A stretch of 64,000 bases of DNA from NCBI RefSeq assembly GCF_000445475.1, contig NZ_AUPZ01000005.1:62001-126000 (forward strand), written 5' to 3'. This DNA comes from Sulfurimonas hongkongensis. GTDB lineage: Bacteria; Campylobacterota; Campylobacteria; Campylobacterales; Sulfurimonadaceae. How positions within the stretch are numbered: position 1 is the first letter of the stretch; each line of letters opens with the position of its first letter. Below are positions 55,124-63,883 of the stretch, piece by piece. Both the position numbers and the translations under genes were made by a program. Below the pieces are notes generated by a model. It had not been told where the DNA came from and did no database searches. It saw only the letters and a program-made list of their open reading frames with translations.

Positions 55124-55786
55124 ATGAAAAAGGTAGTAATTAGTTTATTAGCAGCAGTAGCAACTACAGGCGTATATGCTGATAGTATAGTGTCAGGAGT
55201 TAAAGTAAGTGCAAATATAGCATTAACTAGTAACTACATATGGAGAGGTATGACTCAAAGTGAAAATTTACCTGCAATTGGGGGTGGATTTGACTTGGAT
55301 TATAAAGGTCTATATCTTGGAACATGGGGTTCTAGTGTTAGTTATGAAGGAAGCGATGCTTCTATGGAACTTGATGCTTATGCAGGATATAAAAACGAAG
55401 TTTATGGAGTTGGGTATGATATAGGATACATTTATTATGCTTATCCAAACGACTCACAAGCGCTAAACTTTAGTGAAGCGTATTTAGGACTTAGTTATGA
55501 TTTTGAAGTAGTTGAAATCGGAGCAAAATATAACCTAGGTATAAAAACTGATGATGGAGATCTAGAAGATGTGTATGAAGCTTATGTTTCTCTTGCTTTA
55601 CCTATGGATATCAGCCTAGATGCAAGTGTTGGTAAGTATGAACATATAGGAGTTTATTATCTTGTTGGTGTTACTAAAACTATCTCTAGTTATGACTTTA
55701 GTCTTGCATATACTGAAATGGATTTTGAAGCTTCTAAGACTAAGAAGCAAGATAGTGTTGTAGCTACAATCTCTGCTAGTTTCTAA
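55124..55786 (+). CDS. Outer-membrane protein of the TIGR02001/TorF type
   Basis: 220 residues with signal peptide KKVVISLLAAVATTGVYA. The mature part alternates hydrophobic and polar residues in beta-strands (NIALTSNYIWRGMTQSENLPAIGGGFDLDYKGLYLGTWGSSV) and ends in Phe (ISASF), as expected for a beta-barrel. The start of the mature chain is characteristic of the TIGR02001 group. It follows glnK by 33 nt, suggesting an outer-membrane route for nitrogen compounds. Confidence 0.75.
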   Translation: MKKVVISLLAAVATTGVYADSIVSGVKVSANIALTSNYIWRGMTQSENLPAIGGGFDLDYKGLYLGTWGSSVSYEGSDASMELDAYAGYKNEVYGVGYDIGYIYYAYPNDSQALNFSEAYLGLSYDFEVVEIGAKYNLGIKTDDGDLEDVYEAYVSLALPMDISLDASVGKYEHIGVYYLVGVTKTISSYDFSLAYTEMDFEASKTKKQDSVVATISASF

Positions 55787-55833
55787 GAAGTTTTTAACTC
55801 TTTTTTCTATTTTAAGAAGAGTTAAAATTTCGA

Positions 55834-55839
55834 TATAAT
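55834..55839 (+). promoter_or_regulatory. -10 box of the DppB-type gene, leaderless layout
   Basis: TATAAT ends 7 nt before the ATG at 55847. The gap (ctctctt) has no ribosome-binding site. Confidence 0.55.
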
Positions 55840-55846
55840 CTCTCTT

Positions 55847-56797
55847 ATGATAAAAAAATTCTTTTATATAATCTTTATGTTACTACTTATATCAATCATC
55901 TCATTTTTAGCGATTCACGCTGCACCAAATAGTTTTTTTGCAGCTGGAGAGTTAAATCCTAACATGACAGAAGAAGCGATACAACAGTTAAAAGCGGTAT
56001 ATGGCTTAGACAAATCTCTCACAGCTCAATACTTAGACTGGATAAAAAATATACTCACACTAAACTTTGGCATCTCATTTGTAACTGGTCAGGATGTTAG
56101 TAGTGAGATATTAAAGAGACTCCCTATCACACTAATTATGAACTCAATAGCTCTTGTTGCAGTCTTTATTATCTCTCTATATCTTGGGATAAAAGCGGCA
56201 CTAGAGTATGAGAAAAAAGCAGACTATATTATCCGTCAAATATCTTTAGTCTCTTTTTCTATGCCATCTTTTTATTTAGCACTTTTGTTTATTATATTTT
56301 TATCTCTAAATCTAAATCTTTTTCCTATCGCTGGACTTCACTCTATTGAACCTAAAGAGGGATTTGCTTATTATACTGATATGGCTTGGCATCTAGTGTT
56401 GCCAGTTGGTGTTATGATATTTGTAGGGCTTGGAAGTATGATAATCTATGTCCGCTCACTAACTCTTGAGATACTAAAGAGTGATTACTACTTTTTTGCA
56501 CTCTCTCGTGGGCTCTCACAAAGGCAACTGCTTCGCTACTATATACTGCCAAATCTACTACCTCCAATCATCACGCTTCTTGGATTATCTCTTCCCGGGC
56601 TTATTGGTGGGAGTGTTATTTTAGAGTCTATCTTTGGTATAGATGGAATGGGACAACTCTTTTTTATGAGTGCGCTGAGCCGTGACTATCCCATAATAAT
56701 GGGAACTTTGATAATAACAGCTTTTTTGACACTTTTGGGAAATATGATAGCGGATTTGATTTTACTAAAACTAAACCCATACATCAAACGCGGGTAA
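55847..56797 (+). CDS. ABC transporter permease, DppB/OppB family
   Basis: 316 residues with six helices. The first helix and periplasmic loop (LLISIISFLAIHAAPNSFF), the EAA loop LSRGLSQRQLLRYYILPNLLPP and the end GSVILESIFGIDGMGQLFFMSALSRDYPIIMG define peptide/nickel-type permeases. No second permease, ATPase or binding protein lies nearby, so its partners must be elsewhere. Leaderless-type start. Confidence 0.88.
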   Translation: MIKKFFYIIFMLLLISIISFLAIHAAPNSFFAAGELNPNMTEEAIQQLKAVYGLDKSLTAQYLDWIKNILTLNFGISFVTGQDVSSEILKRLPITLIMNSIALVAVFIISLYLGIKAALEYEKKADYIIRQISLVSFSMPSFYLALLFIIFLSLNLNLFPIAGLHSIEPKEGFAYYTDMAWHLVLPVGVMIFVGLGSMIIYVRSLTLEILKSDYYFFALSRGLSQRQLLRYYILPNLLPPIITLLGLSLPGLIGGSVILESIFGIDGMGQLFFMSALSRDYPIIMGTLIITAFLTLLGNMIADLILLKLNPYIKRG

Positions 56798-56905
56798 AAG
56801 CTTAATTTAGAACTTATACTAGAATGAGGATTATATAAGCATTTCTATGCAGAGAGTGTGAAGGAACCCACACTTTGAGAACGATAGCAGTTTGTCAGAT
56901 CTTCT

Positions 56906-56990
56906 GGAAGTGAGGCTTTAGCCTCGCCTTTTTGCGGGACTCATCGTGGAGAACGCCATTGGTTAGCGTTCCTAGAAGTCCCACTTCCGG
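56906..56990 (+). repeat. Dispersed hairpin repeat, family A, copy 4 (best preserved)
   Basis: Outer arms GGAAGTG (56906-56912) and CACTTCC (56982-56988), the GAGGCTTTAGCCTC palindrome, then GGGAC/GTCCC and AACGC (56952-56956) with GCGTT (56966-56970). Confidence 0.75.
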
Positions 56991-57082
56991 GATAAAACTA
57001 TAGTTATTTCATAGTCTCAAAAGAGATGGAAGAAGAGAATTTTTTTAGGAATTTATCTCTGCCTCGAAAGAGGCAAATTTTA

Positions 57083-57126
57083 GTGCCTAAGCGGCTAGCT
57101 TAGCAAAAGGGACAAGTCCCTTTTGC
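57083..57126 (-). repeat. Hairpin repeat of family B downstream of nusA
   Basis: Perfect arms GCAAAAGGGAC (57103-57113) and GTCCCTTTTGC (57116-57126), preceded by agtgcctaagcggctagcttag. It starts 9 nt past the nusA stop and may end that transcript. The stem is changed at both arms relative to the copy at 46748, keeping pairing. Confidence 0.6.
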
Positions 57127-57134
57127 ATTTTAAA

Positions 57135-58268
57135 TTATGAAAACAGTGCCTCTAGTGCACCAACACCATCTTTTGATTCTTGTGTTTCACCTTGTTCATC
57201 TGTTACTTCATCGTTTTCTACAAGTTCTATGTTTAAGCCAGTTAGCATAGATGCAAGACGGATATTTATACCACTCTTGCCTATGGCTTTTGATTTTTGA
57301 TCAGCTGGTAGTGTTATGATGGCTTTTTGAGGCTCTTTATTTTCATCTTTAATTATCTCAACATGAGAGATAATAGCAGGAGACATAACTCTTGAGATAA
57401 AAAGCTCAGGTATAGTTGTGTACTCAACACAGTCAATGTTTTCGCCTATAAGCTCACGACTAACCGCATTGATTCTAACACCTTTTACACCAACAGTAGC
57501 ACCGACTGCATCGACTTGAGGATGTGTACTTATGAGTGCTATTTTAGCTCTCTCTCCTGGGATTCTTGCACTTTTTTCAATGATGACTGCTCCATCAGCA
57601 ATCTCAGGAACCTCAAGTGCTAAAAGCTCTTCTAAAAATTTAGGAGAAGTACGAGATAGTTCTATTTGGATACCATTTTCTTTATCCATTATAACACGGC
57701 GAACAACAGCTTTTAGATGATCCCCTTTTTTAAATACTTCACCCTTTATACGACTCTTCATTGGCAAAACTGCACGAACTTCATCTACCTCTATATATGT
57801 AGCATTGTTTGAGTCAACGCTAGTTACGCGACCATTTACAAGTGTACCTATTTTAGAGTTGTATTTGTTAAAAAGCTCATCTTCTACAAGCCTTTGAACA
57901 TGATACTCTATCTCACGATGAAGATGCGATGCAGCAGTCCTTCCATACTCTTCTAGGTCATGTGGGATTTGAAGTTGGTCATCAAGTTCTACTTGATCAT
58001 CATACTCTTTCGCATCAGTTAAAGATATGTACGCAGGAGCAATCTCTTCATCTTGAAGTCTCTCATCATCGTCAGCTACAACTGTGATAGTTTGAACAAT
58101 ATCCACACTTCTTTTTGCTTTATCTATATTAGCTTCAAAAGCAAATCTTTTATCAATAACTCTTTTTGCAGTTTGAATAAAAGCAGTCTTTAGAGCTTCT
58201 ATAACCTTATCAGGTTGAAGACCTTTTTCATGTGCAATAGCATCAACAATATCTAAAATTTTTTCCAT
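57135..58268 (-). CDS. nusA: Transcription termination/antitermination protein NusA
   Basis: 377 residues from the ATG at 58268 (MEKILDIVDAIAHEKG), which follows AAGGAAG; the longer frame to 58331 lacks a site. N-terminal polymerase-binding domain, S1 domain (IGTLVNGRVTSVDSNNATYIEVDEVRAVLP), KH domains (RVNAVSREL-like region and AIGKSGINIRLASMLTGLNIELV). The extra C-terminal acidic repeats of E. coli NusA are missing, as is normal outside gamma-proteobacteria. Confidence 0.94.
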   Translation of the reverse strand: MEKILDIVDAIAHEKGLQPDKVIEALKTAFIQTAKRVIDKRFAFEANIDKAKRSVDIVQTITVVADDDERLQDEEIAPAYISLTDAKEYDDQVELDDQLQIPHDLEEYGRTAASHLHREIEYHVQRLVEDELFNKYNSKIGTLVNGRVTSVDSNNATYIEVDEVRAVLPMKSRIKGEVFKKGDHLKAVVRRVIMDKENGIQIELSRTSPKFLEELLALEVPEIADGAVIIEKSARIPGERAKIALISTHPQVDAVGATVGVKGVRINAVSRELIGENIDCVEYTTIPELFISRVMSPAIISHVEIIKDENKEPQKAIITLPADQKSKAIGKSGINIRLASMLTGLNIELVENDEVTDEQGETQESKDGVGALEALFS

Positions 58269-58516
58269 ATCAACTTCCTTGATTTTTGCATAAGCAATGG
58301 TTTTTTTAAGTCTCATAAAAAACAGTTGCAATAATATTTGTTTGGGATTTCTTATGAAGTATGAGATTATATCTAAAATTATCTTTAATATGACTTTTAG
58401 TAGTTTTCATATATAATGCAAGACTTTTTAATAGTAGTAAAATAATCACTTTTAGTGATGTGGGTATTTGTAATCTCGAACTTGTTTTAGGCTTGTGCGA
58501 CATTAAAGACTAATGG
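58269..58516. other. Intergenic stretch upstream of nusA
   Basis: Divergent region between nusA and the leader of the HP0268-like gene. It probably holds promoters for both directions (AT-rich, TATAAT-like words on both strands near 58400), but I cannot choose one with confidence. Confidence 0.3.
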
Positions 58517-58888
58517 CCCCGAACAAGTTTGGGGTTCCAAAGTTTTGCAAAAAGCGTTAGATGAGATGCTTTGGAGTAATATAAGTTATCATCCAAGAGC
58601 AACAAGGTTGCGAGAGCCTTGCGCTGAAGCTTGTCGTAAGACTCTCTGTGAGAAAACCAAGCGTTAGCGTAGTCAAAGGAATTACTTCCTTTGGCGTGAT
58701 AAATGAATAGGGAAAAGGTTCCCTTAAATTTATGAAATAAAATTAAGGAAGAGGCACTAGTGCCGAGGGCTTCCCGCCGAGGGAAACCAAGCGTTAGCGT
58801 AGTCAAAGGAATTACTTCCTTTGGCGTGATAAATGAATAGGGAAAAGGTTCCCTTAAATTTATGAAATAAATTAAAGGAAATAGAGAG
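58517..58888 (+). promoter_or_regulatory. Structured leader of the HP0268-like/miaB operon
   Basis: Homologous to the fabI leader: CCC/GGG hairpin (58518-58533), CGAGAG..CTCTCTG, hairpin CAAAGGAA/TTCCTTTG, then the two overlapping mini-ORFs (10 codons, then ATG AAA TAA at 58862-58870) and CCTTAAATTT (58852-58861) able to pair with AAATTAAAGG (58869-58878) over the ribosome-binding site. The mini-ORF block occurs twice, 130 nt apart. Confidence 0.5.
58655..58870 (+). repeat. Tandem duplication, 130-nt period, in the leader
   Basis: Positions 58655-58740 and 58785-58870 are identical over 86 nt; the 44 nt between carry GGCACTAGTGCC and CCGAGGG palindromes. Both copies contain the complete mini-ORF pair. 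Confidence 0.8.
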
Positions 58889-59134
58889 ATGGATTTAAAA
58901 TTTGCAAGAACAGATATCGAGACAAAACCAAAAAAAGTTGATTTAGATAAATTAGAGGCTAGTGTTGAGAAAGAGGGGAGTATGATTTTTTATTTTGATA
59001 AAGAGAACTCTCACAAAGATTTGCTAGAGCTTCAAGATCATTTTGAGCAAAAAGGTAAGAGTTTTTATATGAGTGAAGTAAAATATGGTCTCTCAGACGG
59101 TGAGTATATGTATCAAGTACATATTATTAGCTAA
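58889..59134 (+). CDS. HP0268-like small protein
   Basis: 81 residues. Segments [51 protein letters not shown] resemble H. pylori HP0268, a small protein reported as a nicking endonuclease and RNase, and like HP0268 it lies immediately upstream of miaB. Recognition is by recall of sequence and gene order. It heads the operon whose leader resembles that of fabI. Confidence 0.7.
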   Translation: MDLKFARTDIETKPKKVDLDKLEASVEKEGSMIFYFDKENSHKDLLELQDHFEQKGKSFYMSEVKYGLSDGEYMYQVHIIS

Positions 59135-59139
59135 AGACT

Positions 59140-60441
59140 ATGAGTAAAAAGTTATTTATCGAGACTCTAGGTTGTGCCATGAACTCACGAGATAGTGAGC
59201 ATATGATAGCTGAGCTTACAGAGAAAGAAGGTTACAAGAGTGTATCTGACTTTAGAGATGCTGATCTTATTTTGATAAATACTTGTTCAGTAAGAGAAAA
59301 GCCTGTCTCTAAACTTTTCTCAGAGTTAGGAGTCTTTAACAAGAAGAAAAAGCCAGATGCGAAGATTGGTGTTTGTGGTTGTACAGCATCGCATCTAGGC
59401 GAAGAGATTATAAAAAGAGCACCATATGTAAACTTTGTACTAGGTGCTAGAAATGTCTCTAAAATCAGTGAAGTTTTACACAAAGATAAAGCAGTTGAGA
59501 TAGATATAAACTACGATGAGAGCGAATTTGCTTTTAACGACTTTAGAACATCCCCCTATAAAGCTTTTATCAATATATCCATCGGTTGTGATAAATCTTG
59601 TACATACTGCATAGTTCCAAAAACTCGTGGCGATGAGATCTCTATCCCTGATGAACTTATTTTAAATGAAGCTCAAAAAGCAGTTGATTCTGGAGCAAAA
59701 GAGATCTTTCTTTTAGGTCAAAATGTAAATAACTACGGACGTAGATTTTCAGGTGAACATGAAAAGGTAAACTTTACAGAGCTGCTTCGAAGACTTTCAA
59801 AGATAGAAGGGCTAGAGCGTATTAGATTTACATCTCCACACCCTTTTCACATGGACGATGAGTTTATAGAAGAATTCGCTACTAATCCTAAGATATGCAA
59901 ATCCATGCATATGCCACTTCAAAGTGGATCTACTAAAGTACTCAAAGAGATGAAGCGAGGCTATACAAAAGAGTGGTTTTTAAATCGTGTAGAAAAACTT
60001 CGTAAAGAGTGCCCAGAGGTTAGCATATCTACTGATATTATTGTTGCTTTTCCAGGTGAGAGTGATGAAGATTTTGAAGATTCTTTAGATGTTATGCGTC
60101 AAGTTCGATTTAACCAGATTTTTTCTTTTAAATATTCGGCTCGACCGGAGACGGAAGCTGAGCACTTTACAAATACAGTTGATCAAAGCGTTGCATCACA
60201 AAGGCTAACAACCCTTCAGAATCTTCATACTGAGATTTTAGATGAGATAAATGCTACCTCTTTAGGAAAGACTTACAGAGTGTACTTTGAAGATCTTATC
60301 CAAGACTACTATGTGAGTGGTAGAAGTGATGATAATATTGTTATTAAAGTAAAAGGCTCTGATGAGCTTTTAGGACAGTTTAGAGATGTTTTGATAACAT
60401 CAATCTCAAGGACAATCTTAGAGGGAGAAATAGTTGCTTAA
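59140..60441 (+). CDS. miaB: tRNA-2-methylthio-N6-dimethylallyladenosine synthase
   Basis: Radical SAM methylthiotransferase acting on tRNA A37. Three N-terminal cluster Cys ([31 protein letters not shown]), the radical SAM motif [15 protein letters not shown], and a C-terminal TRAM-like domain. 433 residues. Five nt after the HP0268-like gene and overlapping the acyltransferase by 8 nt. Confidence 0.96.
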   Translation: MSKKLFIETLGCAMNSRDSEHMIAELTEKEGYKSVSDFRDADLILINTCSVREKPVSKLFSELGVFNKKKKPDAKIGVCGCTASHLGEEIIKRAPYVNFVLGARNVSKISEVLHKDKAVEIDINYDESEFAFNDFRTSPYKAFINISIGCDKSCTYCIVPKTRGDEISIPDELILNEAQKAVDSGAKEIFLLGQNVNNYGRRFSGEHEKVNFTELLRRLSKIEGLERIRFTSPHPFHMDDEFIEEFATNPKICKSMHMPLQSGSTKVLKEMKRGYTKEWFLNRVEKLRKECPEVSISTDIIVAFPGESDEDFEDSLDVMRQVRFNQIFSFKYSARPETEAEHFTNTVDQSVASQRLTTLQNLHTEILDEINATSLGKTYRVYFEDLIQDYYVSGRSDDNIVIKVKGSDELLGQFRDVLITSISRTILEGEIVA

Positions 60442-61057
60442 AAAGCTGTTTCGTTATATCGCCTTGATAGCTGTACCTTTTATAGCGTCGCTATTTATAC
60501 GCCTCTTATATCTAACAAACAAAAAAGAGTTTCATGCTCCTTCGACCATAGGAGATGAACCAACTATTTTTGCTTGTTGGCATGGAGAGCTTCTTATGCT
60601 TCCATATCTCTACTCTTACTACAGAAAAACTCCATATGCAAAAGTTTTAATATCGCCTCACTTTGATGGGCTGCTAATCTCAAAAACTATAAAATACTTT
60701 GGGCTAGGGACAATAACAGGATCTACACACAAAAATGCAGCAAGAGTTCTTTTGCAAGCTATGAAATCTTTAAAAGTTGGTTATGATATTGGAATAACAC
60801 CTGATGGTCCAAAAGGTCCAAGACATGAAGTAGCAGATGGTATAATAGTAATGTCACAAAAAACAAAGGCTAAAGTTGTCTTAGTTCGCATACTTCCAAC
60901 TAAATTCTGGAAGCTTAAGAGTTGGGACAAGTTTATAATCCCTAAACCCTTTGGGACCATACATTTTTGGGCATCAGAACCATTGGATATAAGTGGGACA
61001 GGGATGGAAGAGGCTAGAACTTTTTTAAAAAAGAGGTTAGATAATTATGAGAAGTAG
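60434..61057 (+). CDS. Lysophospholipid/lipid A-type acyltransferase, DUF374 family
   Basis: 207 residues from TTG 60434, preceded by GGGAG. N-terminal membrane anchor, then [19 protein letters not shown] and the DUF374 block [23 protein letters not shown]374 proteins act as inner-membrane acyltransferases on lipid A or related lipids. Coupled to miaB by overlap. Confidence 0.82.
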   Translation: MLKKLFRYIALIAVPFIASLFIRLLYLTNKKEFHAPSTIGDEPTIFACWHGELLMLPYLYSYYRKTPYAKVLISPHFDGLLISKTIKYFGLGTITGSTHKNAARVLLQAMKSLKVGYDIGITPDGPKGPRHEVADGIIVMSQKTKAKVVLVRILPTKFWKLKSWDKFIIPKPFGTIHFWASEPLDISGTGMEEARTFLKKRLDNYEK

Positions 61058-61502
61058 AGTACTGATCCTAGCTGTAGCTTTCTTTCTACTTCTTTTTATG
61101 GCACTCTATTTTCTTATAAACCCATCCTATGAAAAATCATTAAAAGCAAAATATTACTACGAAATAGGCGAGTATAAAGAAGCTCTTGTCTTTGCAAAAG
61201 AAGCCTTTAGTATGGATATATATAATCGTATGGCTTCAACTGTGATGGCCCAGTCTATTACCTCACTTAAATATGTAACTTACATAGAAGAAGCAAGAGC
61301 ATTTATGCAAGATATAAACAAAATTGCCACGCATGAAGTAATCTCTAACGCTGATAAAGCGAAGATAAGAACCATCTGTGAGATAATGATAAGTTCATAT
61401 AAAAAATTAGCTCCAAGTGTTGTAACCGATAAGGAGTTAGTAAAACAAGCGGCAAAATATCATAAAGATTTTGAGAAGTTACTTGAAAAAGTCAGTAAGT
61501 AA
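61047..61502 (+). CDS. Membrane-anchored TPR-like protein
   Basis: 151 residues: N-terminal helix (VLILAVAFFLLLFMALYFLI) and a soluble helical part with one tetratricopeptide-like repeat (KAKYYYEIGEYKEALVFAKEAFSMD). No further family match. It overlaps both neighbours, so it belongs to this operon. Confidence 0.6.
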   Translation: MRSRVLILAVAFFLLLFMALYFLINPSYEKSLKAKYYYEIGEYKEALVFAKEAFSMDIYNRMASTVMAQSITSLKYVTYIEEARAFMQDINKIATHEVISNADKAKIRTICEIMISSYKKLAPSVVTDKELVKQAAKYHKDFEKLLEKVSK

Positions 61503-62316
61503 AAAAAGAGTAGCGTTCTTAGAGCATTTAGAAGATTTTAGAGGCTACTCAGATTTGACCATAAAGAGCTATGATGAGGCTATAAAAGAGGCTTTAAGAT
61601 ACGTAGAAATATTTGAAGAAGATGATAAAATCATCATTAACCTTATGCCGTATCGTATAAAAATAGCAAAACTAAATCCTAAAAGTATAAGTAAAAAATT
61701 AAGTGCCATAAGAGGCTTTGTAGAGTTCTTAAATGATAATGAGATGAGTGTATTTTTAAAAGCAGATGAGAGCATTAAGGTGGCAAAAACTTTGCCAAAA
61801 CCTATATCGCATAAACATATAAGTGAGGCACTACAACATGCGGATGAATACGAGACTCTAATCGTTGTGATGCTCTACTCCCTAGGGCTTAGAATATCTG
61901 AGCTTGCGGCTTTAAAATTAAGTGATATCTCAAGCGAATGGATAAGAGTCTTGGGTAAAGGAGATAAGCATAGGGATGTGCCACTTTTAAAATCAACTAA
62001 GAAACTTATAGATGATTATTTAACAAAAAACTCCCCAAAAATATTTCTTTTTGAGGCAAATGATGAAAGATTAAGCCAAAACACTCTAAGATATAGGGTT
62101 AATAAAGTCTTTAAAAGAGTGGGGTTAAAAGTGTCGCCGCATCAACTTCGTCACTCTTATGCGACAGAGTTACTAAATAGTAGTGCATCTATTGCTGATG
62201 TTAGTGAACTTCTAGGACACTCTAGTATGGCTACTACACAAATATATACAAAATTAGGCAGTGCATTGAAACAACAAAACTATAACAAAGCACATCCTCT
62301 ATGTGGAGATGAATAG
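61483..62316 (+). CDS. Tyrosine recombinase, Xer-like
   Basis: About 277 residues. All catalytic residues are visible: Arg in YSLGLRISELAALKL, Lys in GKGDKHRDVPL, HxxR in SPHQLRHSYATELL, His in LLGHSSMATTQIYTKL with the nucleophile Tyr. The SAM-like N-terminal domain is LEHLEDFRGYSDLTIKSYDEAIKEAL. TTG 61483 is my choice; TTG 61471 is possible. Embedded in a conserved operon without flanking repeats, it looks like a Xer recombinase rather than a phage integrase. Confidence 0.85.
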   Translation: MKKSVSKKRVAFLEHLEDFRGYSDLTIKSYDEAIKEALRYVEIFEEDDKIIINLMPYRIKIAKLNPKSISKKLSAIRGFVEFLNDNEMSVFLKADESIKVAKTLPKPISHKHISEALQHADEYETLIVVMLYSLGLRISELAALKLSDISSEWIRVLGKGDKHRDVPLLKSTKKLIDDYLTKNSPKIFLFEANDERLSQNTLRYRVNKVFKRVGLKVSPHQLRHSYATELLNSSASIADVSELLGHSSMATTQIYTKLGSALKQQNYNKAHPLCGDE

Positions 62317-63323
62317 TGCTCGGCAAACTTTTTGAATCCATATACAGCAAGATATTTGTAGCTATTGTTATTGAACGCTCAAAGAGTGTTGTCTACATTC
62401 ATATAAGCAGTAGAAAACACACACCTAAAAACTATCACAAAAGTTTTGACTCTACAGAGTTTGGAGAAAAAATCAAAGAGTATATAGACTCTTTTATAGG
62501 TGAGTCACCTTTTTCTTATATCTGTGTTTTAGACTACTCAGAGGAGCAAGGTGCTATTCCAACATGCTCAACTAAAGATATGTCTACCTTTGGTGACTTT
62601 AGTGCTTCAAAAATGATGTGTCATAAAAATGGTTGGGCTTACTACACATCCGCATCAGATATTGAGACAATCAAAAAAACTTATGCACAAGTTGGTGTTG
62701 ATTTTATATTTTCTTCTTTTAGCGTTTTGTCTAGCTTTTTTAAAGACAAGATAGATTCTCACCTAGGACTCTTTGTTCTTGTAGAAAATAGCTATATAAC
62801 ACTAGGTGTTTTTGATAATTGTAAACTCTTGTTTGCAGAGCACCTAAATATTGAACATGACAACAATCAAGATGAGTTGATGATGGACTCATCAGATGAA
62901 GAAATTGACCTTGATTTGGGCTCTAGTATTGATTTAGATGATATTGATGCTATGAGTGACATCGATGGTTTGGATGATTTTGGAGATATTGAAGATCTTG
63001 ATACTATAGATGAGATAGATGAGTTTGCACAGTCTCAAGATGATGAATTTTTAGATGAAGAGGAGGAGCTCTTAGTTCAGGATCCAAGTAGCTTCAATGA
63101 GGATTATCAAAGATTTTTAGCTATTCAAAGCTCTGTAAATAGATTTTATAAAGACTCCAAATATCAAAGCAAATTTATAGAGACTGTTTATATTGCCGAT
63201 GCGGTAGGCGTAAGTAGTGACTTAAAAACTTATCTTGAAGAAGAGATGTTTTTTAGTGTTTTTGTTAGACATATAGACTTAGGCAGTGAGATTATTGACC
63301 TTGCAAAGGCAGAGCTAAAATGA
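62316..63323 (+). CDS. PilM/GspL-like protein with acidic insert
   Basis: 335 residues from GTG 62316, which overlaps the recombinase stop. The first 170 residues look like an actin-type fold (SKIFVAIVIERSKSVVYIHIS, LGLFVLVENSYITLGVFDN) of PilM or GspL. Residues 190-260 are an acidic low-complexity stretch (IDLDDIDAMSDIDGLDDFGD). A PilN-like gene overlaps its end, supporting a pilus or secretion/transformation assembly role. Confidence 0.5.
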   Translation: MLGKLFESIYSKIFVAIVIERSKSVVYIHISSRKHTPKNYHKSFDSTEFGEKIKEYIDSFIGESPFSYICVLDYSEEQGAIPTCSTKDMSTFGDFSASKMMCHKNGWAYYTSASDIETIKKTYAQVGVDFIFSSFSVLSSFFKDKIDSHLGLFVLVENSYITLGVFDNCKLLFAEHLNIEHDNNQDELMMDSSDEEIDLDLGSSIDLDDIDAMSDIDGLDDFGDIEDLDTIDEIDEFAQSQDDEFLDEEEELLVQDPSSFNEDYQRFLAIQSSVNRFYKDSKYQSKFIETVYIADAVGVSSDLKTYLEEEMFFSVFVRHIDLGSEIIDLAKAELK

Positions 63324-63883
63324 AGTATAGCTACATAAAACCACGCAAAAAAAGTGTAATATCATCAGAGTTGCATCTTATTTTTAGCTTTTTTACCATC
63401 ACACTTCTTATGCTTTTTTTAACCTACTCTTTTTTACTTTTTAAAGATTATAGATTTGCCCAAAATAAAAAAGATATAGACCAAAAGATGCTTGAACTAG
63501 AGTCAAGCGTACAAAAGATGAACGCACAAATAACTTTTATAGAAAAAGAGGTACTTCTAAGTGAGAGAATTTCAACCAAAAATACAGTGTTAAAAGACTC
63601 CATTGCAAACCTCTTTGACCTTGTGCCACAAAGGATAACCCTCTCACAAGCTACACTTTTAAAAAATGGGCTTATACTTCATGGTGTAACACCTAACAAA
63701 GATGTGTATAACTTTATGCTTCAAGCTCCTCTTCGTTCTATCTTTCATAGGACTTATAGTAGTTTTTATGAGAGTGATAACGGCTGGCTAAGGTTTGTCT
63801 CAACAAACTATATAGATGAAGAAGAGTTAGCATTAGAGTCTCCTAGCTATGAGGAAAAAAAGGAGGTAGGTGATGAAGATTAA
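63320..63883 (+). CDS. PilN-like membrane protein
   Basis: 187 residues: short cytoplasmic basic start (YIKPRKKS), one helix (LIFSFFTITLLMLFLTYSFLLF), coiled coil, then a periplasmic ferredoxin-like domain with LVPQRITLSQATLLKNGLILHGVTPNKDVYNFM, the layout of PilN/GspL C-terminal domains. It overlaps the PilM-like gene and the next gene. Confidence 0.6.
   Translation: MKYSYIKPRKKSVISSELHLIFSFFTITLLMLFLTYSFLLFKDYRFAQNKKDIDQKMLELESSVQKMNAQITFIEKEVLLSERISTKNTVLKDSIANLFDLVPQRITLSQATLLKNGLILHGVTPNKDVYNFMLQAPLRSIFHRTYSSFYESDNGWLRFVSTNYIDEEELALESPSYEEKKEVGDED

Larger units (their letters stand above)
56798..57134. other. Intergenic stretch with both repeat families
   Basis: Between convergent permease and nusA genes. 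It holds repeat family A copy 4 (56906-56990), GCCTCGAAAGAGGC (57061-57074) and a family B hairpin at 57103-57126. No ORF worth naming. Confidence 0.6.

Noticed and set aside
58510-58806. 98-codon ORF on the minus strand across the leader of the HP0268-like gene
   Set aside because: It runs antisense through the tandemly duplicated leader, has no ribosome-binding site and no protein-like pattern. Its length comes from the repeat.
58655-58870. CRISPR-like array
   Set aside because: There are only two units, too long (86 nt) and without cas genes; it is a simple tandem duplication.
61483-62316. Prophage or integrative element marked by the tyrosine recombinase
   Set aside because: The gene overlaps conserved housekeeping neighbours on both sides and no attachment repeats or phage genes are near; a Xer-type role is more likely.
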